Shown here one piece after another: positions 9,053 through 22,900 of a DNA stretch of 64,000 bases (position 1 is its first letter; every line of letters starts with the position of its first letter). The stretch lies in assembly GCF_016865525.2 (NCBI RefSeq), contig NZ_CP075169.1, positions 5,208,337-5,272,336 on the forward strand, given 5' to 3'. This DNA comes from Sodalis ligni (GTDB lineage Bacteria; Pseudomonadota; Gammaproteobacteria; Enterobacterales; Enterobacteriaceae). The notes beneath the pieces are model-generated. The model was not told the origin of the DNA. It was given only the letters and a program-made list of their open reading frames with translations, and made no database searches. Made by a program: the position numbers and the translations under genes.

Positions 9053-10261
9053 TTACCGAAAGGTCAGCACTTCCTGCGTTTCGGACGCTGCACGAAGTGT
9101 ACGCAGACCGATAAGCACGATCATCACCATGACGAGCCCCGCGAAAATGGGCACGCCGAAGCCTGCTCGTGCGCCAAAGGCGTCGATAATCCGGCCCGAA
9201 AGCGCGCTGCCGAGCGCAACGCCAATACTGATGCCGGTCGTCATCCATGTCAGTCCTTCAGTGAGCTTGGACGGTGGAACAATGATGGTGCCAAGATTCA
9301 TGACGACGACCATGGTCGGCGCGAAGGATAAGCTTGCCACAAAGACCATTCCTGTCATGATATAAACGTCCGGTGAGAGAATGGGCAATATCGCTGTTAC
9401 TGCCGTGACCAGTATCCCTATAAGGAACTGCCTCTCAAGCGGTAAGGTAATCCTGAACGCGCCGAAAGCCAGGCCGGAGATAACAGAGCCGAGCGCGTAG
9501 GCGGCAAGGATGAAACTGGCGGCCGATGGCCAATGTTGTGCGTTGGCGAAGGCCACGACGGCCACATCGATTGAACCTCCAATCACGCCCATCGCCATAA
9601 GCGCCAGAAAGATGATACGAAGACCGGGGATACGCAAAGTCGAGCTTCCGATCCCCCTGCCGCTGCTGACCACCTTCGGCTCCGTCTGCCGTTGCAAAAG
9701 AAAGGCGGTCATGCCAATCACCAGTAACAAGACGGCAGCAAGAGGTCCTGCTTCGGCAAAGACGCTCGTGCTCAAGGCAATAGCCAGTACTGGGCCAACA
9801 ATATAGGACAGCTCTGTTAGAGCGGTATCGAGGGAAAAGGCCGTGTGCAATTGTGGCTTGCCTCGAAAAAGCTCTGTCCAGCGCGCCCTTATCATGGCCG
9901 GCATGTTCGGCATTGTGCCGGCCAGTGCAGCAAGAATAAAAAGGAATGGAGCAGTGACTTTCATATAGGCTGCAATCAGCAGCGCCAGCAGCATGACAAT
10001 GCTGAAGGCGGTAATAACCGGAAGAACTCTGCTCTGGCCGTGCCGGTCAACGAATTTTGACACGTGCGGGCCGATAAGCGCGTTTGCTAACGTGAATGTG
10101 GCTGCGACCGATCCCGCCAGCCAATAAAGGCCACGCTGCTCCGCCAACATGGTAATGATGCCGATGCCGATCATCGCCTGTGGCAGGCGCACAATAAAAC
10201 TCGCGAACACCAATCCCATCACTCCAGGGGTTGTCAGCATTTCGCGATAGGGATTAGCCAT
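9053..10261 (-). CDS. MFS transporter, probable exporter of the NRPS product
   Basis: A 402-residue protein with about 12 hydrophobic segments, typical of the major facilitator superfamily. It has charged loops such as SKFVDRHGQSR after segment 2-3 and a central loop QRQTEPKVVSSGRGIG dividing two six-segment halves. The start at 10261 has TTGGAGAT a few bases upstream. It lies on the same strand, 252 bases after the NRPS stop, and could be read from the NRPS transcript. Export of the peptide or resistance to it is inferred from position only. The gene looks intact. Confidence 0.85.
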   Translation of the reverse strand: MANPYREMLTTPGVMGLVFASFIVRLPQAMIGIGIITMLAEQRGLYWLAGSVAATFTLANALIGPHVSKFVDRHGQSRVLPVITAFSIVMLLALLIAAYMKVTAPFLFILAALAGTMPNMPAMIRARWTELFRGKPQLHTAFSLDTALTELSYIVGPVLAIALSTSVFAEAGPLAAVLLLVIGMTAFLLQRQTEPKVVSSGRGIGSSTLRIPGLRIIFLALMAMGVIGGSIDVAVVAFANAQHWPSAASFILAAYALGSVISGLAFGAFRITLPLERQFLIGILVTAVTAILPILSPDVYIMTGMVFVASLSFAPTMVVVMNLGTIIVPPSKLTEGLTWMTTGISIGVALGSALSGRIIDAFGARAGFGVPIFAGLVMVMIVLIGLRTLRAASETQEVLTFR

Positions 10262-10513
10262 GATATCTCCAATTTGTATTCCGGCGCCGGTTCACATTCC
10301 GCTGATATGTCGATTTATGGCATCATTTTGAGCAACGCCTAAATTTTACCTATGGTCTTCTTTTGAAAAGTAATTTACCACTATAACATTATGTTATTTG
10401 AATCCATTTCTGGATATATTTCCCGCTGCTGGCAGCGGGGGGTCTATTTACGAACCATATTAAATGGGTAGCACCGGCGCCCCTTATGAGTAAGTGAACG
10501 GCGCGCGCAATGC

Positions 10514-11726
10514 TCACTCCCAATCACCAATGAGTTTTGAGAGAGCGCGATTGAATGCCTCAGCCAGTTGCTTACGATGGTCGATGTCAGTCATCATCGA
10601 TAGATGTCCACCGGGAATTGAAACAGAATGAATATCCAAATCAGGTAATGCATCTTTCCATCCACCGACCATATCAATCGGCGGCAGATTAACGTTCTCG
10701 CAATCGGCCGCGTAAAACTGATAGAGCGGGATCTGAATCGGCAATCGCATTGGCTTATAGCCACCCGCAAGTTGTGCGAAGTGATAAATTGATCTCCATT
10801 TAGCGGTGTCCAGCAAGAGGTCTGCATTAGAATCATAGCCCCTTAGACCCTGCGCTTTTTTTATCAGTTCTTCAAATTCGGTATCATCAATATCCTTAAT
10901 TAAAATATCTAATTTATGGCGCTCAGCTTCGGAAGCCATTGCTTTCGCATGTGCAATAAAATCCAGTTTAATGTTTTGATTTTTGTATGTTAACTTATTG
11001 GGCGCGGGTACATCAATGAAACCTAAAACTCAACGTAGGCGTCCTTATCCATAAGCGAATGGGCGAGGGCATAAGCGAGTATCCCGCCTGAAGAATACCC
11101 GGCGATTCTATAGGGGCCGTTGGGCTGAATTGTCTGGATGACGGGAAGCATTCTCTCAGCCATAGTTTCCAGCGTGGGGGGAGAAGGTTCACCAATAGCC
11201 GACCACGGCAGCACGTAGATTGGGCAGCTTACACGGAGATATTGCGCCAGAGAAATAACATACGAATAATCACCTAATCCTGAGGGAACAAAAAAGATGG
11301 GTGGTTCGGTTCCCCCAAGACGCACCGGGATAGCCCCCGTATGCGGTCCCAATGGAGCCTGTGCGATTTGCAAAGCAAAATTAGCCAATCGCGGGTGTTC
11401 AAAAATTTCGTTTAATGAGCAATCAAAACCGCAGTTCCTGATCCTCTGCATCAACTGCAAAGCCATGAGAGAATGACCGCCGAGGGCGAAGAAGTTGTCA
11501 TGGCGACCGACCCGCTCAACCCCGAGCAACCCAGACCAGAGCGCCGCCAAAGTGTTCTCAATCTCGCCTTGCGGCGCTTCATAGGCCGCATGGGCAAAAT
11601 CCTCGCCCACTGGCGCAGGTAATGTTCGCCGATCAAGCTTGCCATTGGGCGTCAGGGGTAAACTTTCCATCCGCACGAAGGCTGACGGCACCATATAATC
11701 GGGCAGACGCTTACTCAGATAATCAC
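10514..11726 (-). pseudogene. NRPS 3' fragment: end of third A domain, T domain, thioesterase (frameshifted)
   Basis: This is the last part of the NRPS gene after the IS3-family insertion. From 11726 it reads DYLSKRLPDYMVPSAF and NGKLDRRTLPAP (A10 motif with Lys), then a carrier domain with NFFALGGHSLMALQL (Ser for phosphopantetheine), then a thioesterase with the nucleophile motif GYSSGG near 11070. At 11023-11026 the frame stops (AYVEF-stop). Adding one T to the TTTT run gives VEFLGFIDVPAPNKLT and leads into the remaining thioesterase, with the catalytic His in PGGHLSMM and a stop at 10514. The carrier domain is complete, but the thioesterase is interrupted as written. Confidence 0.88.
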
Positions 11727-11789
11727 CCCCCCTGTCAGGATAGATGGCATCCCCTACTGAAAATCTAATTGGGGGTAGTGGAGCCTGAC

Positions 11790-12272
11790 ATGAAACGTTA
11801 TTCACCTGAACGTAAAGCTGCTGTTTTGGACAAATTATTACCTCCTCACAACATGACTGTTAGCGCACTTGCACAGCAAGAAGGAATATCGGAAGCTACC
11901 CTTTACAACTGGCGTATTCAGGCCAAATTGGAGGGAAAGCCCGTGCCCGGAGCGAATAAAACTACCGAACAATGGTCGACCGAAGCCCGTTTTGCCGTGA
12001 TCGTGGAAACTGCCACACTCAGTCAAGCCGAGTTAGGCGAATATTGCCGTCGTAAAGGGCTTTATCCAGAACAAATAGCCCAGTGGAAACAAGACTTCCT
12101 TCAAACGCCACAACCCGATACCCGGCAGTCGCAAAAACAGGCCCAAAAAGAAATCAAAGGGCTGAAGCGAGAACTGGCCCGAAAGGAAAAAGCCCTGGCG
12201 GAGGCGGCCGCGTTGCTGGTGTTGCGAAAAAAGCTCAATGGTTATTACGGGATAGCAGACGAGGACGACTGA
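11790..12272 (+). CDS. IS3-family transposase OrfA
   Basis: The product starts MKRYSPERKAAVLDKLLPP, with a helix-turn-helix (VSALAQQEGISEATLYNWR) and a C-terminal coiled coil rich in Lys, Arg and Glu (IKGLKRELARKEKALAEAAA), as in DNA-binding OrfA proteins. I took the ATG at 11790 rather than an upstream TTG at 11769. orfB follows in the -1 frame, as expected for programmed frameshifting to an OrfAB fusion. Confidence 0.85.
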   Translation: MKRYSPERKAAVLDKLLPPHNMTVSALAQQEGISEATLYNWRIQAKLEGKPVPGANKTTEQWSTEARFAVIVETATLSQAELGEYCRRKGLYPEQIAQWKQDFLQTPQPDTRQSQKQAQKEIKGLKRELARKEKALAEAAALLVLRKKLNGYYGIADEDD

Positions 12273-13313
12273 CGCCAGCGAACGAGCGAGTGCAATTTAT
12301 CCGGTGGATAGGCGAGGCGACGAGCGCCGGTGCGCGCTTGCTCCCCGCCTGCCGAGAAGTGGGCATCAGCCTGCGCACCTGGCGGCGCTGGAACGGGCAG
12401 GCCGAAGACCGCCGGCCTTCGGCGGTGCGCCCACGACCGGCCAATAAGCTGACACTCGCCGAAGAACATCAAATACTGGCCGTGTCACGAGCCGGAGTAT
12501 GCCAGTTTGCCGCCAGCGCAAATCGTGCCACGTCTGGCGGACACAGGGGTCTATCTAGCCAGCGAATCGACGTTTTACCGGATCCTGCGGCGCCACGGTC
12601 AGGTGCATCATCGAGGGCGTAGCCGGGCACCGCTGAAGGTCAATAAACCGACCAGCTATCAGGCGCTTGCGCCCCGCCACGTGTGGACATGGGACATCAC
12701 CTGGCTCGCGTCACGAGTCCGTGGCCGGTATTTTTATCTGTATCTGATAGAAGATATCTTTAGCCGGAAAATCGTCGGTTACGAGGTTCACGAAGAAGAA
12801 AATGGTGACCAGGCCGCCGCCCTGCTGCAGCGTACCGTGCTGCGTGAACAGTGCTACCGGCAACCTTTGGTGCTGCACGCCGATAATGGGGCGCCGATGA
12901 AATCCCAAACGCTGAAAGCAAAGCTGGAAGAACTGCAGATCACCGGTTCGCACAGCCGGCCGCGGGTCAGCAACGACAATCCGTATGTAGAATCGCTGTT
13001 CAGAACGCTGAAATATGTTCCAGCGTGGCCGTCATCGGGCTTCCTGGACCTAAATGAGGCAAGACAGTGGGTTGAGTGTTTTAGCCGATGGTACAACGAA
13101 GAGCACCGGCATAGCGCTATCGGTTATGTGACGCCGGAACAACGCCATCAGGGGCATGACATTGCCCTGTTGGCAAACCGAAAAGCCTTGTATGAATCAG
13201 CCCAAAGGGCCAACCCGGAACGATGGTCAAAACACTGTCGCCAATGGCAACGTGTCGAAGTGGTGATGTTGAATCCGGATAAGCCGGAAACAGCGCTGGA
13301 AAATGCAGCATAA
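12269..13313 (+). pseudogene. IS3-family transposase OrfB, frameshifted
   Basis: The N-terminal part reads LTPANERVQFIRWIGEATSA in the -1 frame of orfA. Near 12485-12490 the frame must change (HQILAVS to EPEYASLPPAQIVPRLAD). The remaining 268 codons hold the DDE core, with HVWTWDITWL (first Asp), LHADNG (second Asp) and NPYVESLFRTLK (Glu). A single-base indel splits the N-terminal helix-turn-helix from the catalytic domain, so this copy looks inactive unless the indel is a sequencing error. Confidence 0.82.
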
Positions 13314-13351
13314 AAAATGACTAAGGGTGCCAACATCCTTGACAGCCGCCG

Positions 13352-16300
13352 ATCACGCATCACCCCCGCTATCGTTAAGCCCGTCGACGTGGAAACTTCA
13401 TTTACCGAGACATCAGGTTGAGTCACGATATAAGCGACCAGCCGCTTGTCGGTATCTGCGCCTTGCGCCACCACAACTGCCTCGCGAATGGAGGGATGCT
13501 CAGCCAATCTGGCCGCAATCTCATCCGGCTCAATCCGGAAACCCCGGATCTTGACCTGGTCGTCATTGCGTCCTACGAATACCACGTTCCCGTTTGGAAG
13601 ATAACGGGCCAAATCACCTGTCTTAAACATCCGCGCATCAGGTATGCCGGCAAAGGGATCGGGCACGAAACGTTCTGCCGTCAGTTCAGGGCGGTTCAGA
13701 TATCCGCGCGCAACACCCGCTCCCCCAATATACATCTCACCCACCACTCCTAATGGAACCGGCTGGCCATATGCGTCCAGAAGGTAAATACGCGTGTTTA
13801 AAATGGGACGGCCGATCGGGACTGGGTCAAGTTCATCAGATATACAATGATGGACCGTAGCCCAGACTGTCGTCTCAGTAGGACCATACTCGTTAAATAG
13901 TTCAACAGAAGTAGAGTCTGATGTCGCTTCTCGAATGAGCTTCGCAGGACATAACTCCCCTGCTACGATCACCTGGCGTAGTTGTCCATATCCATGTTGG
14001 GCAACCTGCGGCAATACTAACCGAGCGAGAGAAGGCACAAGCAGCACGGATGTAATTTTATTTTCAATCAATAGATTGCTAATAATATTTTGATCTACTG
14101 CTGCTTTACTGTTTGGTAAACATAAGGCCCCTCCCGTCGTCAAAGTCCCGAAAATGCCGGCTACGGAGCTGTCAAACGCCATAGATGACAATAGCAAGAA
14201 TCGAGCATCACACTTCGTCTTATAAACATAGGTTCTCGCCAATGTCGATGCTATTAATCCGCGATGTTCGACCATAACCCCCTTAGGTTGTCCGGTTGAA
14301 CCTGAGGTATAGATGATATAGGCAAGGTTGCGGGGAGTGAGACTGCGAACCCAGGGATTAGTCTCACACTCCGCCACCGCCCTTGACCACGTCTCATTAG
14401 GGTCAAGCACGGTATAAGCCAGTAGCGCCTCACCCAGCACCTTGCGTCCTGCCGCATCGGCCAGCACTAGGGCCGGGGCAGCGTCGGCAAGAATGTAAGC
14501 AAGCCGTTCGCCCGGATAGGCCGGATCGAGCGGCACATAGGCCCCACCCGCCTTTAAGATCGCCATGAGACCAACAACCATGGCCGGGGATCGCGCCACA
14601 CAGATGGCCACCCGCTGGTCTGGGCCCACGCCCAGGTCGATTAGACGGTGCGCAAGCTGATTGGCCTTAGCATTGAGCTCGCCATAACTGAGCGTCGCAT
14701 CCTCAAAGATCAATGCCGTCGCTTCGGGGCAAAGCGCCACTTGCTCCTCGAATAAGTGATGAATGCACAGATGATCCGGGTAGGACGCCTCTGCCGCGTT
14801 CCACGTTTTGAGCAACAAGGTGCGCTCAGACACAGGAAGAATGTCAAGCAGTTGTACTGGTCGGTCAGGCGAGTGCGCCAAGGTCTCCGCCAGGCTTTCC
14901 AGCGCCCGCTCCATATAGCAACACACCCGGTCGGGATCGAGCGACGTGACCACTTGCGTCGTCAGCTCAAGCGCCTGGCCAAAATCATCCACGGACATTG
15001 TGAACGGATAATTGGTCCGCTCCTGTTCACCTAAGAACTCAATGCCTGTCATCTGATCCATTATTTGGCCGACGTTGCCTTCGACCGATAAGTCATTATG
15101 GCGATAATTGAGCAACGCACTGAACAGTGGCATGCCTGCCGCCACCCCACTGCACCTTTGCGCCAGCGCCAACGAGGCATGTTCGTGGGCCAGCAACTCT
15201 GCCAGTCGAGCATGCGCCTGTTGGACACTCTGTGCAGTACCGATATCGCCGATGTCAAACCGGATCGGCAGCGTATTGATGAATAGCCCCATGGCTCTGT
15301 CTGCCCCTTGGCCCGCTTGCATGCGCCCAAACAACACGGTACCAAACACCACATGCTCCTGGCCGCTGGTCCGCGCCAGCACCTGCGCAAAGGCCACATG
15401 ACACAGGCTTGCCAGGCTCACATTCAACCGTCTCGCCTGCGCTCGCAGCCGATCATTCAATTCGGTCGACACCATCCGATGGGCTTCGCCCACCTGAGCG
15501 CCGTCCCGATGTACTTCCGCCAGCCCAAATGGCAGCGTCGGCTCGTCTACCTCTCCCAGCATGGTTTTAAAGAAACGTTCGTGCTCATCCACACTTGTTC
15601 CCAGACGCGCCTGGGCAATCAGATTGCGGAACGGCTCAGGAGATGGCAGCATCTCGCCTTTTTTGGCAAAGAAAGCCTGCACTTCCCTATAAAAAAGTTG
15701 CAATGAAGAAGCATCATCAATCAAATGATGCAGCAACTGCAACAGAATGAAGCGTTCCTTGATAGGATCATGAACAACAACAAACTGCAGCACCGGCGCC
15801 TGTGTCAGATCAATGCGATGGCGGCGTGGGTCAAATCGTTGGGAAAGTTGTTCGATGAAAGGCCCATCTGCGGGGTCGAGAATAAGCTCGGTGACAGAGA
15901 GCGGAGCCTTTCGCCATACAACTTGCGCTGGACTAGATAACCCCTCCCAGACAAAGGCGGTACGCAGGATGTCATTGCGATCCACAACCCGTTGAACTGC
16001 CCCTAAATAACGATCCAACGTCGTACGGTCAACAAAGGCCATCTGGGCAATCAGCAGATAGGGGTCACCCTCCTTCGCCAGCAGGTGATGGAATAAGATA
16101 CCGTCTTGCAAGGGTGAGAGCGCATAGATATCCTGGATGTTGGCCACACCGCCAGGAACCTGTGACACAATCCGGTCGATTTCAGTTTGATTGAGTTCAA
16201 TCAGCGGCAGCAGTTCAGGGGTAATCTGAACCGTGTCCGGCTCGATTATATTTGGCGGTACCGCCACCTCGCGGTGTAGGTCAAGTGTGCTGGACAAGGC

Positions 16301-17791
16301 CGACAACACCGGCGTACGAAACAAATCACGGACGGCAAGGCTCAGACCGAGACGTCGCAACCGCTCAATCAACTGCACGCCCATGAGCGAATGGCCGCCA
16401 AGCGCGAAGAAGTTGTCATGGCGACCCACCCGCTCTATACCAAGCAGCTCCGACCAGAGCGCCGCCATGAGAGTCTCATTCTCGCCTTGCGGCGCCTCAT
16501 AGGCCGCATGGGCAAAGTCCTCTTCCTTTGGCGCAGGCAACGCCCTCCGATCAAGCTTGCCATTGGGTGTATGCGGTAAGTTTTCCAACCGTACAAAGGC
16601 AGACGGCACCATGTAATCGGGGAGACGCACGCCCAGATAATCACGCAGCGCTCCCGCAAGCGCTAAACTTGCCTCAGAACCCGCCGTTTTAGACGTTGAG
16701 ATATCATTTCCCGAGATCTCTGGCTGAGTTACCACATAAGCGACCAGCCGCTTGTCGGTACCCGAGCCTTGCGCCACCACAATCGCCTCGCGAATGCAGG
16801 GATGCTCGGCCAATCTGGCCGCAATCTCACCCGGTTCAATCCGGAACCCCCGGATCTTGACCTGGTCGTCATTGCGGCCAACAAATACCAAGTTCCCGTC
16901 CGGCAAATAACGGGCCAAATCCCCTGACTTGAACATCCGCGCGTCGGGCTTGCCGGCGAAGGGATCGGGCAGGAAACGCTCTGCCGTCAGTTCGGGGCGG
17001 TTCAGATATCCGCGCGCAACACCCGCTCCTCCAACATACATCTCACCCACCGCCCCCAGCGGGACAGGCTGGCCATGCGCGTCCAGAAGATAAACCGTTA
17101 AATCCGGCAGGCGTTTGCCAATCACGCTGCGGGCATGTTGGATATCGGATGACGCGAGGGGGTAATAGGTCACATGGACTGTGGTTTCCGTGATCCCGTA
17201 CATGTTGACCAATTGCGGCGCGGACTCGCCACGCACCGCATACCAGTCGCGCAGGGTAGCCGGCTGTAGCGCTTCTCCGCCAAAGATGACATAGCGCAGC
17301 CGGTCCGTTGACGGTTGCAAATATTCGATCAAGGCCTTGAAGGCGCTCGGCGTCTGATTCAAGACGGTGACGCCTTGCTCACAGACTAGCTGGTAAAACG
17401 CCTGGGGCGACCGGGCAACGGCATGCGGAACCAACACCAGCTTGCTGCCATACCGCAGGGCGCCCCACAACTCCCATACCGAGAAGTCAAAGGCAAACGA
17501 ATGGAACAGGCACCAGACGTCACTGGCCTCAAAGCGATAGGCGGGGTGCGTCGTGTCGAACAGACGCACAACCTGTGCATGTTCGACCATGACCCCTTTA
17601 GGCTGTCCGGTTGAACCCGAGGTATAGATGATATAGGCAAGGTTGTTGGGCGTGAGGCTGCGAACCCGGGGATTGGTCTCAGACCCCGTCCCCTCACCTG
17701 CCGGGGTCTCATTGGGATCGAGAACGGTATAGGCTTGCAACACTCCTCCCAGCGCCCGGCGCCCGGCCGCATCGGCCAGCACCAGGACCGG
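13352..17791 (-). pseudogene. NRPS middle fragment: A2(Thr)-T-dual E/C-A3 (interrupted)
   Basis: This is the NRPS segment between the IS21-like and IS3-family insertions. Domains in order: remainder of A2 with YIIYTSGSTGQPKG, specificity residues D-F-W-N-I-G-M-V-H (the known Thr code), carrier domain DNFFALGGHSLMGVQL, then a condensation domain. The N-terminal second His motif HHLLAKEGD fits HH[I/L]xxxxGD and the main motif is HHLIDDA, both typical of dual epimerisation/condensation domains. A3 follows with code D-S-A-L-I-A-E-V-W, not assigned. The last residues before the insertion are TIAGVMRD. The frame is open throughout and reading continues into IS sequence at both ends. Confidence 0.9.
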
Positions 17792-17851
17792 TGTCAACAT
17801 CGTGAAGTGGTGGCCCCTTTTCAACGTTTCCGTTGTCCACTGTTTATCGTT

Positions 17852-19813
<1,962 letters not shown>

Positions 19814-19914
19814 GGCGCTTCCTCTTTCGGTGTCGGAACCTTAAAGAAAGACCATGTTGGGTGGAGTGGACAACTTTTCCGATGAATTACGACCTTATAT
19901 CAGCGATGCCGACA

Positions 19915-22900
19915 CCGGAACAGCATCGGCAAGGATGTAAACAAGCCGCTCGCCCGGATAGGCCGGATCGAGCGGCACATAGGCTCCGCCCGCCTTCAGG
20001 ATCGCCATAAGGCCCACAATCATGGCCGGAGAGCGCTCGACACAGATGGCTACCCGCTGGTCGGGACCTACCCCCAGGTCGATGAGCCGATGCGCCAGCC
20101 GATTGGCCTTGGTATTAAGTTCACTATAAGTGAGCGCCTTATCCTCAAAAACCAGCGCCGTTGCCTCGGGACTACGCGCCACCTGCTCTTCGAATAAATG
20201 ATGAATGCAAAGATGAGCCGGACGGGTCACATCATGAACGTTCCATGTTTTAAGCAATAAGGTACGCTCAGACCTGTCAAGAAGGCCTACTGCGGAAACG
20301 GCTTGCCTGTGATCCCTGATCATCTCAGCGAGGACAGTCTTCAGATAGCCCACCTGCCGCTCAATAGTGTTAGCGTCGAACAGTGCCGTCGCATAACCCA
20401 GAGCGCCGACAACCCGATCGTCTGCTTCGGCCAGGTTCAGTTCCAAATCGAACTTAGCCACATTATAGTCTGAACGAACCGGGCAGACTTCAAGGTCGGG
20501 TAAAGTCCATTCGCCAGCATCATAGTTCTGCCAGGCAAACACCACCTGAAACAGTGGGGTATGGCTCAATCGTCTGGGGGGCTGCACAATCTCCACCACC
20601 TGCTCGAACGGCAGATCCTGGCGATCTTGGGCTTTGAGAGCCCTATCGCGCACCAGAGCAAGCAGGTCGGCCACGCTCGGGTTATCACTGAGATCTACCC
20701 GTAGCGCCAACGTATTGACAAAGAAGCCTATTAACGGTTCGATCTCGCGATGGCCCCGGTTGGCACTTGGCGCCCCGATCACAATATCGTCCTGTCCCGA
20801 CAGACGTGATAGCACCACCGCCCAGGCCGACAACAGCGTCATGAACAGTGTCACGCCATGCTGTTGGCTCAGACGCTTGAGAGCAGTTGTCAACTTACCA
20901 TCAAGTTCGATGGCAACAGAAGCTCCCACGAAAGACTGCTGCTCAGGCCGTTCACGATCTGTCGGCAGGTCCAGCAGAATCGGAGCATCGGCCAGGGTTT
21001 GCTTCCAATAAGCGGCCTGCTCTTCCAACCGTGCACCCGATAACCATTGCCGCTGCCAAGCGGCATAATCCGGATATTGGATCGCAAGAGGCGGCAGCGG
21101 ACTGGGTTGACCCTTGCTATACGCCGTATAAAGAGTACTTAGCTCAGGCAAAAGTATGCCTAATGACCAGCCATCTGAAATAATATGGTGTTGTGTGAGC
21201 AGAAACACATGTTCGTCGACAGATGAAGTGAGTGATTGTGGGGAGCCGAGCTGGACCAGGCAAGCCCGGATTAACGGACCTTTGGCGAGATCGAATGGTG
21301 CCCGCGCCTCCTCGTCACAAAGCCGGGCAAGCTCGGCGAGTGAATCCCATCCCTGGTATTGCCTATCAGGCAGGTGAATCCGGCGCAACGGCAAGCCCTG
21401 CCCGAGAGCCAGCAGATGTACTTTGGGCTCACCCTTGATATCGACAAAGACCGAGCGCAATACCTCATGGCGGCCCCACAATGTATTAAGTGCCTGCTGC
21501 AAAGCTGTCACATTCAGCTGGCCCCGCAACCGCAGAGCCAGGGGGATGTGGTAGGCTTCACTGATTCCACTATCAAGCTGGGCCAGGAACCACAGCCGCT
21601 GCTGGGCAAAAGATAGCGGCAAAGGCGCATCCCGGGAGATTATACTGATCGGAACACGCACTACGGCACCGGCGTTGCGTTGATTCTCAATCGCTATAGC
21701 CAGTGTCTTGAGCGTTGGCGATGCGAATAAAGTTGCAAACGGCAATTCGACCCCAAAGGATGCAATGCGACTGACCAGCCGCACGGCCATAAGTGAATGG
21801 CCGCCAAGGGCAAAGAAGTTGTCATGGCGACCCACCCGCTCTATACCAAGCAGCTCTGACCAGAGCGCCGCCAAAGTGGTCTCAATCTTGCCTTGCGGTG
21901 CCTCATAGGCCGCATGGACAAAGTCCTCTTCCTCTGGAGCAGGCAATGCCCGCTGGTCAAGCTTTCCATTGAGCGTCAGGGGCAAACTCTCCAGACGCAC
22001 AAAAGCAGACGGCATCATATAATCGGGGAGACGCACGCCCAGATAATCTCGCAGCGATCCCGCAAGCGCTAAACCCGCCTCTGAACCCGCCTTTTTAGAC
22101 GTTGAGATATCATTTCCCGAGATCTCTGGCTGAGTTACCACATAAGCGACCAGCCGCTTGTCGGTACCTGCGCCTTGCGCCACCACAACCGCCTCGCGAA
22201 TGCAGGGATGCTCGGCCAATCTGGCCGCAATCTCACCCGGTTCAATCCGGAAACCGCGGATCTTGACCTGGTCGTCATTGCGGCCAACGAACACCAAGTT
22301 CCCGTCCGGCAGATAACGGGCCAAATCCCCTGACTTGAACATCCGCGCGTCGGGCTTGCCGGCGAAGGGATCGGGCAGGAAACGCTCTGCCGTCAGTTCG
22401 GGACGGTTCAGATATCCGCGCGCAACACCCGCGCCGCCGATATGCATCTCACCCACCGCCCCCAGCGGGACAGGCTGGCCATGCGCGTCCAGAAGATAAA
22501 CCGTTAAATCCGGCAAGCGCTTGCCAATCACGCTACGGGCATGTTGAATATCGGATGACGCGAGGGGGTAATAGGTCACATGCACCGTGGTTTCCGTGAT
22601 CCCGTACATGTTGACCAATTGCGGCGCAGACTCGCCACGCACGGCATACCAGTCGCGCAGGGTAGCTGGCCGTAGCGCTTCTCCGCCAAAGATGACATAG
22701 CGTAGCCGGTCCGTTGACGGTTGCATATATTCGATCAAGGCCTTGAAGGCGCTCGGCGTCTGGTTCAAGACGGTGACGCCTTGCTCACAGACTAGCTGGT
22801 AAAACGCCTGGGGCGACCGGGCAACGGCATGCGGAACCAACACCAGCTTGCTGCCATACCGCAGGGCGCCCCACAACTCCCATACCGAGAAATCAAAGGC

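Larger units (their letters stand above)
11727..13351 (+). mobile_element. IS3-family insertion sequence in the NRPS gene
   Basis: A 1,625-base element flanked by the 5-base duplication ATCAC (11722-11726 and 13352-13356). Related ends: CCCCCCTGTCAGGATAGATG on the left and, reversed, CGGCGGCTGTCAAGGATGTT on the right. Removing the element and one duplication restores MRDYLSKRLPDYM in the NRPS, a normal end of an A domain. It contains orfA and an orfB-type transposase gene in the -1 relation usual for IS3-family elements. Confidence 0.88.
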